Part shown: positions 59,656 through 64,000 of the stretch, in pieces
Layout of the letters: the number at the start of each line of letters is the position of its first letter
Position numbering within the stretch: position 1 is the first letter of the stretch
DNA from: Cylindrobasidium torrendii FP15055 ss-10
Taxonomy: Eukaryota; Basidiomycota; Agaricomycetes; Agaricales; Physalacriaceae
NCBI GenBank assembly: GCA_000934385.1
Contig: KN880471.1
Span: 83,093-147,092 of the forward strand
Reading direction: 5' to 3'
Length of the DNA stretch: 64,000 nucleotides
The notes under the pieces: generated by a model
The model's database searches: none
What the model was told of the DNA's origin: nothing
What the model saw: only the letters and a program-made list of their open reading frames with translations
Translations under genes and position numbers: made by a program

Positions 59656-61670
59656 ATGGCTGCAACCTTTGACAGTGCACAACGGCGGCGTTCCCGTGGC
59701 CGCATGCCGCCTCTCATTTTAACACGCAGCAAGTCCGCCAGTGGCTCAACCATCGCATCCTACTCTTCATCGTCTGGTCCATTAACACCGTGTGACGAAG
59801 ACGACATCTCCTTCTTTAACAACCCTACACTCGACGATTCTTACATCTCCATCCCACCATTGGCGGCGCAGAAAAACATCGCAATGGATGATCACTCTCT
59901 TTCATATTCCATGGCCGACACTTCCTCTGTGGTTGAGCCGACGATCCTCCCTCCTAGCATCTCCTCATTCGACATTGTGGGGACCCTTGGCCGCGGACCA
60001 TACGGAAAAGTCCTTCTGGCCAAACAACGGTCCAGTCAAGACCTCTGCGCTGTCAGAGTCCTGAAGAAACATGGCATCTCCCAGTACGGGGCAGAGGAAA
60101 TTGAACGCGAACTGCGCACTCTCCGCCGCGTGGCCGTCGACTCTGGACACAATGAGGATCCTGGCGCGGCGTTCGTCCACAAGTTCTACAGCACGTTTTC
60201 TGATGATGCATTCTCCTTTCTGGTTCTGGTGAGTCGCCCATCCGTCATGCATCAACACTGGGATTCGCGGCGGCTAACGGTATTCTAATAGCAACACCAT
60301 CCTGCAACACTGGCCTCTACAGAAATCGCTGCCTCTTTACGCCTGGACGGATCTTCGCAATCATCTCAAAGCTCTGACGCTGCCCAACGCGTAAGGCTGG
60401 TGGCCGCAGAGTTAGTGCTTGCGGTACTCTTCCTCCATGGACGCGGCATCTTGCACCAAGATATTAAGCCTGCCAATATCATGGTTTCCGAGACGGGGCA
60501 CATTGTACTGGGAGACTTTGGCGCGTCTTCCTGGATGAACAAGGACGGAAAGGTGTTCTTCGGGGCCACAGACGTTGTTGCGTTCACTCCTTTGTATGCG
60601 GCGCCGGAGCTGGTGTACCGGGACTGCGCAGGACATGGAGGAAGGGTGGTTATCGACAGCAGCGTTGATTGGTGGAGTTTGGGTGTGGTCTTGTTCGAAT
60701 TGACGACGGGAGAAACGCCATTTCCACATCGAGGGTCACGCAGGGCGATGGGAGATTTCAGCTGTTCGTTCGGGGCCCTAGAGACGATCACTGAAGCGGG
60801 ACAGGGCATGGGTGTCCAACTGAAGGCCTTGATCAGAGACGTACGTCAAATGCCTGTCCACTAACATTTGAGCTGACTACTTCTTAGCTGCTAGTATACG
60901 AGCCCAGCGAGCGCCTCCACGACGGCACTGTGAAGGCCCATTCATTCTTTTCTGACTATTCGGCGGACTCTTGGAGAGACATAGGGCTACTGAAACACGC
61001 TCCGCTTGTGCCGCCATCTTTAGCACAGGTGGACCAGGATGCTGCTCTCCCATTCAAGGATGAACTTGCCGCTTCACCAGAGATCTTTGTCCACCCTTCA
61101 CCACCACCATCACCGCCACTCGCCACTTCTACACCGCCGCCAAGACGAACGAAACCGTTGCATTCCCGCGCAAAGTTCGACACGCTCAGCCCAAAGACGA
61201 GTAGGCCCATGAGTGAACATATCCAAAGCCGCCTGGCACCGTCTCCCGTCATTAGGCGGACCAAAGAGCGCGCGCGACCAATACCGAGTTCACCATCTAG
61301 CCTTCCTTTCCCAACTGTTGACAAGGATGGATCTATGACTAGTCGCTATCGTGCGCCAGCATCGCCCCTCCGAAACGTCTACGTCTCAATGGAGTCATCG
61401 GAATCGCCTACGGCGCGTCGCAAGGCCGTGAAGGCGTCGCGGCGGGTTGGGCTGGAGTGCGATGAATTTGGCGTTGCCAGACCGACAGGTTCAATGACGA
61501 TGGAAGACAACTTGACCTTGTCGATGTTAACGGCGATGGGCCGGTCCCGCAAGGTGTCAAGGTCGGACAGCACGAGCTCCAAGAAGAGCGTAGTCGGGAA
61601 GGTCTTTACAAGGTTGAGACATTTATCGATGTCGGTGAGGACTCGCCGGTTCTCAAGTACGATTTCGTGA
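59656..61670 (+). CDS. AGC-like protein kinase with altered catalytic lysine
   Basis: The exons are 59656-60228, 60292-60840 and 60888-61670, encoding 634 residues. A disordered Ser-rich N-terminus (1-100) precedes a kinase domain with Gly loop GTLGRGPYGKV (109-119). The beta3 strand reads CAVRVLKK, placing Arg134 where the ATP-anchoring Lys is normally found. The catalytic loop is HQDIKPAN (246-253) instead of HRD. DFG is intact at 266-268. An APE-type motif (YAAPELVY) and SVDWWSLGVVLFEL follow, as in AGC kinases. The C-terminal 240 residues are Pro/Ser-rich and basic, with PPPSPP runs. Activity may be reduced or may use a nearby Lys (137 or 138). The stop at 61668 could be bypassed only by an unsupported splice. 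Confidence 0.85.
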
Positions 61671-62368
61671 GTTTGTCCAACACTTGGTGTCGTGCTGCTC
61701 TTTCTGCGGATTACTAAATTCTGCTTCATCACTCATATCTGTGCTTTGTTGTGCACTCTCCATCACGATGTATTCCTCTAGTTTTGTTCCATGTGCATTC
61801 TACCCTGTTATTTAACTATTTGAAATGCTGTTACACTCCTGTAGTTTTGTTCATATGGACCGCACTTATGTATTTTCGATTATCCACAATTAAACACACA
61901 TTGGCGAGCTCAACTCAACGCGTAATCCTTGTGCCAGCGTCTTTGCTATAGGGCCTTCAGGATTGCAACTCTTTACAGAACAAATAAGTGAATGGGCTTC
62001 TGCAAAATGCGGTGATAGGCTTGTTTATATCGTGCACAATTGGAAAATTTTGAGGCAAACAATCGACTTTGCCTTGACAATGATGGGCAGTACAATCCTC
62101 TTCTCTATTATGACCCGCTTGTTCAGTTGCTCTGTGTAATGGTGCCTCTTTGTTGTGGGCAATTATATGGACCAAGGCCTTGGTTGATCGCGATCACAGG
62201 CCAACAATGCTTGGTCATCACAACAATGAGTTGATCGTATTTAAACTCCATCGGTCTGAAGGACCATTTATCTTCATACCACCCTCACACCCGCTGTAAA
62301 CTCGCTTTTCACCTCATACCTCCCGACTAAATCTTTGGCTTGCGGTTGCACTTCTCTCCTACTACATC
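61671..62368. other. Intergenic with first copy of a direct repeat
   Basis: This holds the kinase 3' region, repeat copy A at 61805-61900 and the promoter of the small gene at 62369. A short frame at 62040-62234 has no recognisable feature. Confidence 0.5.
61805..61900 (+). repeat. Direct repeat copy A (about 97 bp)
   Basis: It runs from CTGTTATTTAACTATTTGAA to ATTAAACACACA and matches 63578-63675 in the same orientation with about ten differences, including a 2-bp gap. The longest identical core is 32 bp (61833-61864), which includes TGTAGTTTTGTTCATATGGA. Confidence 0.8.
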
Positions 62369-62961
62369 ATGAACTCAAACATTCCAATGGCTGCTGAGAA
62401 CTCTAACATGGAAGGAGTTATCTCATCTAGCCAGGGCTCGTCCAATCAATCTGCTAGCTTCGACAGCTCTACGGGCCATGGCATGGTGATCGATACCGTT
62501 GAACAGCGGCCTAACGGCAGTGACAAGATGGAACTCAGATCCGCTAGCGGAAAGGCCACCATCAACTATGACTACAGTGCATACGCATCTGGCTACTATC
62601 GCCGCAAGAAAGACAAATTCGGTGATCTCATTCCCGCCAGGAATAGTAAGGTGCATATCGTTTCCCTTGAACTTACCCATGTAAATTTGGCGACTAACAA
62701 TTGTGCATGCAGGACTTTTTGGTGTATTGCGATAATCGGGAAAAAATTATTAGAAAAGCGATTGCAGACATGTACGCACCGTGGGTATTCGCGAAGGGGC
62801 CTGTGGCTGAGGACAAACGCGCAGAGTGCAAGAAAATAGCTGTTAGTACCCTTTCTCACTGGCAATCTGTGTACCTTCTGACTCAATCAAAATTTTAGGG
62901 AATTATTTGGGATGATTATCACAAAGAACTTGGAGGGCAAAGACCTGTGAGGGGGCTGTAG
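62369..62961 (+). CDS. Small hypothetical protein between direct repeats
   Basis: The exons are 62369-62650, 62713-62841 and 62899-62961, encoding 157 residues. I do not recognise the family. The N-terminal half is rich in Ser, Asn and Met. The C-terminal half looks globular, with NREKIIRKAIADMYAPWVFA, EDKRAECKKIA and IIWDDYHKELGGQ. Both introns are in phase (62 and 57 nt) with standard ends. There is no signal peptide, membrane segment or CaaX end, so it is not a lipopeptide pheromone precursor. It lies between two copies of a 97-bp direct repeat, so it may belong to a duplicated or transposed block. Confidence 0.5.
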
Positions 62962-63577
62962 AGCGTTCAATTTGGTTCTGACTTTGTTTTCTGACTCGCA
63001 TTTGAACATTGCTGTAAACAAACTTGGTGTTTCTTTCTACAATAATCTTTTATCCTCAATTTGGTCGGATGGCTATTACGATGGATAGCCCAAGAACTAC
63101 CCACGGGGCGACAAGTTGGGCCTTTGCTTGGCAGGCGGAGGCACAACAAATAGCAGTGATCCGCGCAAGGTTTTCGGCGGAAATCCCGGACCCGAACTCT
63201 TTGAATCACAATTGAAACTGATCCATACAAGCTTTTCCCTACCACTCGCCTTCACTACTACCCCGTCCCTATTCCTAAGCAATGATAGCTTCTTCCAAGT
63301 TTGTCCCGGTGCTTCACGGTTACGCACAGAACGCAACAATCTTTAGTGGCAAACACGTATGTGACAACGGTTTCTATCGGCAGGCTTGGTTTCATTTGAG
63401 TAGCTCGGCGCTCTGAGGAAAGCATGCGGGAAGGACGTTGACTTCTGCGAGTGCCTCAAATATCCAGAGCGCATATTGTCTTCTCTGCTCTCGCTATCGA
63501 GGAGAGCTTGGCATTGGTGTTGAAGAAGACGCTGGCAAACCGAGTCATCCACCCTTGTATGTTCAATTTACATCAGC

Positions 63578-63675
63578 CTGCTATTTAAGTATTTGAACTG
63601 CTGCTACACTCCTGTAGTTTTGTTCATATGGACCGTATTTATGTATATTCGATTATCCACCTAATTAAACACACA
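63578..63675 (+). repeat. Direct repeat copy B (about 97 bp)
   Basis: This is the partner of 61805-61900, about 1.8 kb downstream in the same orientation, at roughly 88-90% identity by eye. Flanking DNA does not match. Confidence 0.8.
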
Positions 63676-63910
63676 GCTTGCCATAGGTTAAAACGCTGAT
63701 ACGCCGCAAGGCAATACCCTATGAAATCCACCAAGTACACACCAGGCATAAGCCCCGAGTTTTCGCGCTTCCCAGAAGCTAATAGTATAGATACGGCTAT
63801 ACGTATGCGACGTCTAACGTCGTTGGCACCACTATATTGGCCACCGTAACGCAACTACACCACGAATGAACGCTGGCGTACGCGAAGCACTCGGCGCGTC
63901 GGCCCGTGAC

Positions 63911-63928
63911 CCGATCACCGGTGATCGG
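63911..63928. repeat. 18-bp perfect palindrome
   Basis: CCGATCACCGGTGATCGG reads the same on both strands. It could be a binding site for a dimeric regulator, but an 18-bp palindrome may also occur by chance. Confidence 0.5.
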
Positions 63929-64000
63929 CCCGACCGGCAGCCCAAAAGCGTCAACCTCCACCAACGCGCGAGCCATCGCTACGATGCTCCGCCCGAGGAA

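Larger units (their letters stand above)
62962..64000. other. Intergenic to window end, with second repeat copy and a palindrome
   Basis: This holds repeat copy B at 63578-63675 and an 18-bp palindrome at 63911-63928. The last 150 bp are GC-rich and may be the start of another gene beyond the window. No coding frame is supported. Confidence 0.4.

Noticed and set aside
62369..62961. Mating pheromone precursor
   Set aside because: The spliced protein ends VRGL, with no CaaX farnesylation signal, and is too long and globular.

Overview
This is a nuclear fragment of a filamentous basidiomycete, most likely an Agaricomycete. The protein-coding genes are cut by many short GT-AG introns, mostly 39-63 nt. 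Branch-site-like CTNAY motifs lie near the acceptors. The gene set includes a Hsp20, an M35 metalloendopeptidase, a NoxB-type NADPH oxidase, an MSS51-like MYND protein, an AlkB-like dioxygenase and an F-box-like leaf protein. I cannot fix genus or species. Gene models were rebuilt by hand from splice signals, reading-frame continuity and remembered family motifs. Every spliced model closes to a whole number of codons.

Layout, left to right. 1-4.4 kb: a KER-repeat protein, the 25-residue ribosomal protein eL41 (minus), an EthD-like alpha/beta-barrel protein and a secreted M35 protease. 4.7-15.7 kb: VPS15 (minus, 14 exons) diverges from a compact VWA8-like AAA protein (plus, 19 exons). 17-25 kb: Hsp20, NoxB (minus), a double-MYND protein (minus) and an unknown protein. 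26-31.4 kb: a Ser-rich protein, a U2 snRNA gene, a frameshifted amidohydrolase and an 0.8 kb terminal-inverted-repeat element abutting its 3' end. 31.9-38.4 kb: an F-box-like protein, then ORC3 and MCM4, which diverge from only 56 bp. 38.4-41.6 kb is a large gap. 41.6-49.5 kb: a Zn2Cys6 regulator, a CCC1/VIT1 transporter, a second U2 snRNA gene in inverted orientation, and SYF2. 49.8-53.1 kb: an AT-hook/Cys-rich/AlkB-like dioxygenase. 54-64 kb: a bHLH factor, an App1-like phosphatase-domain protein, a peroxisomal (SKL) alpha/beta hydrolase, an AGC-like kinase with an altered beta3 lysine, and a small unknown gene flanked by a 97-bp direct repeat.

Functional links. ORC3 and MCM4 share a promoter and both act in replication licensing. 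Two U2 snRNA genes and SYF2 serve the spliceosome. VPS15 is the regulatory subunit of the class III PI3-kinase. There is no operon-like or biosynthetic cluster, no tRNA or rRNA that I can support, and no CRISPR array.

The most interesting items are the paired U2 genes with a shared bipartite upstream element and a conserved extra 3' hairpin, the AlkB-like protein with AT-hooks, the shortened VWA8, the 56-bp ORC3/MCM4 promoter, the frequent 10-13 nt micro-exons, and the fold-back-ended element.
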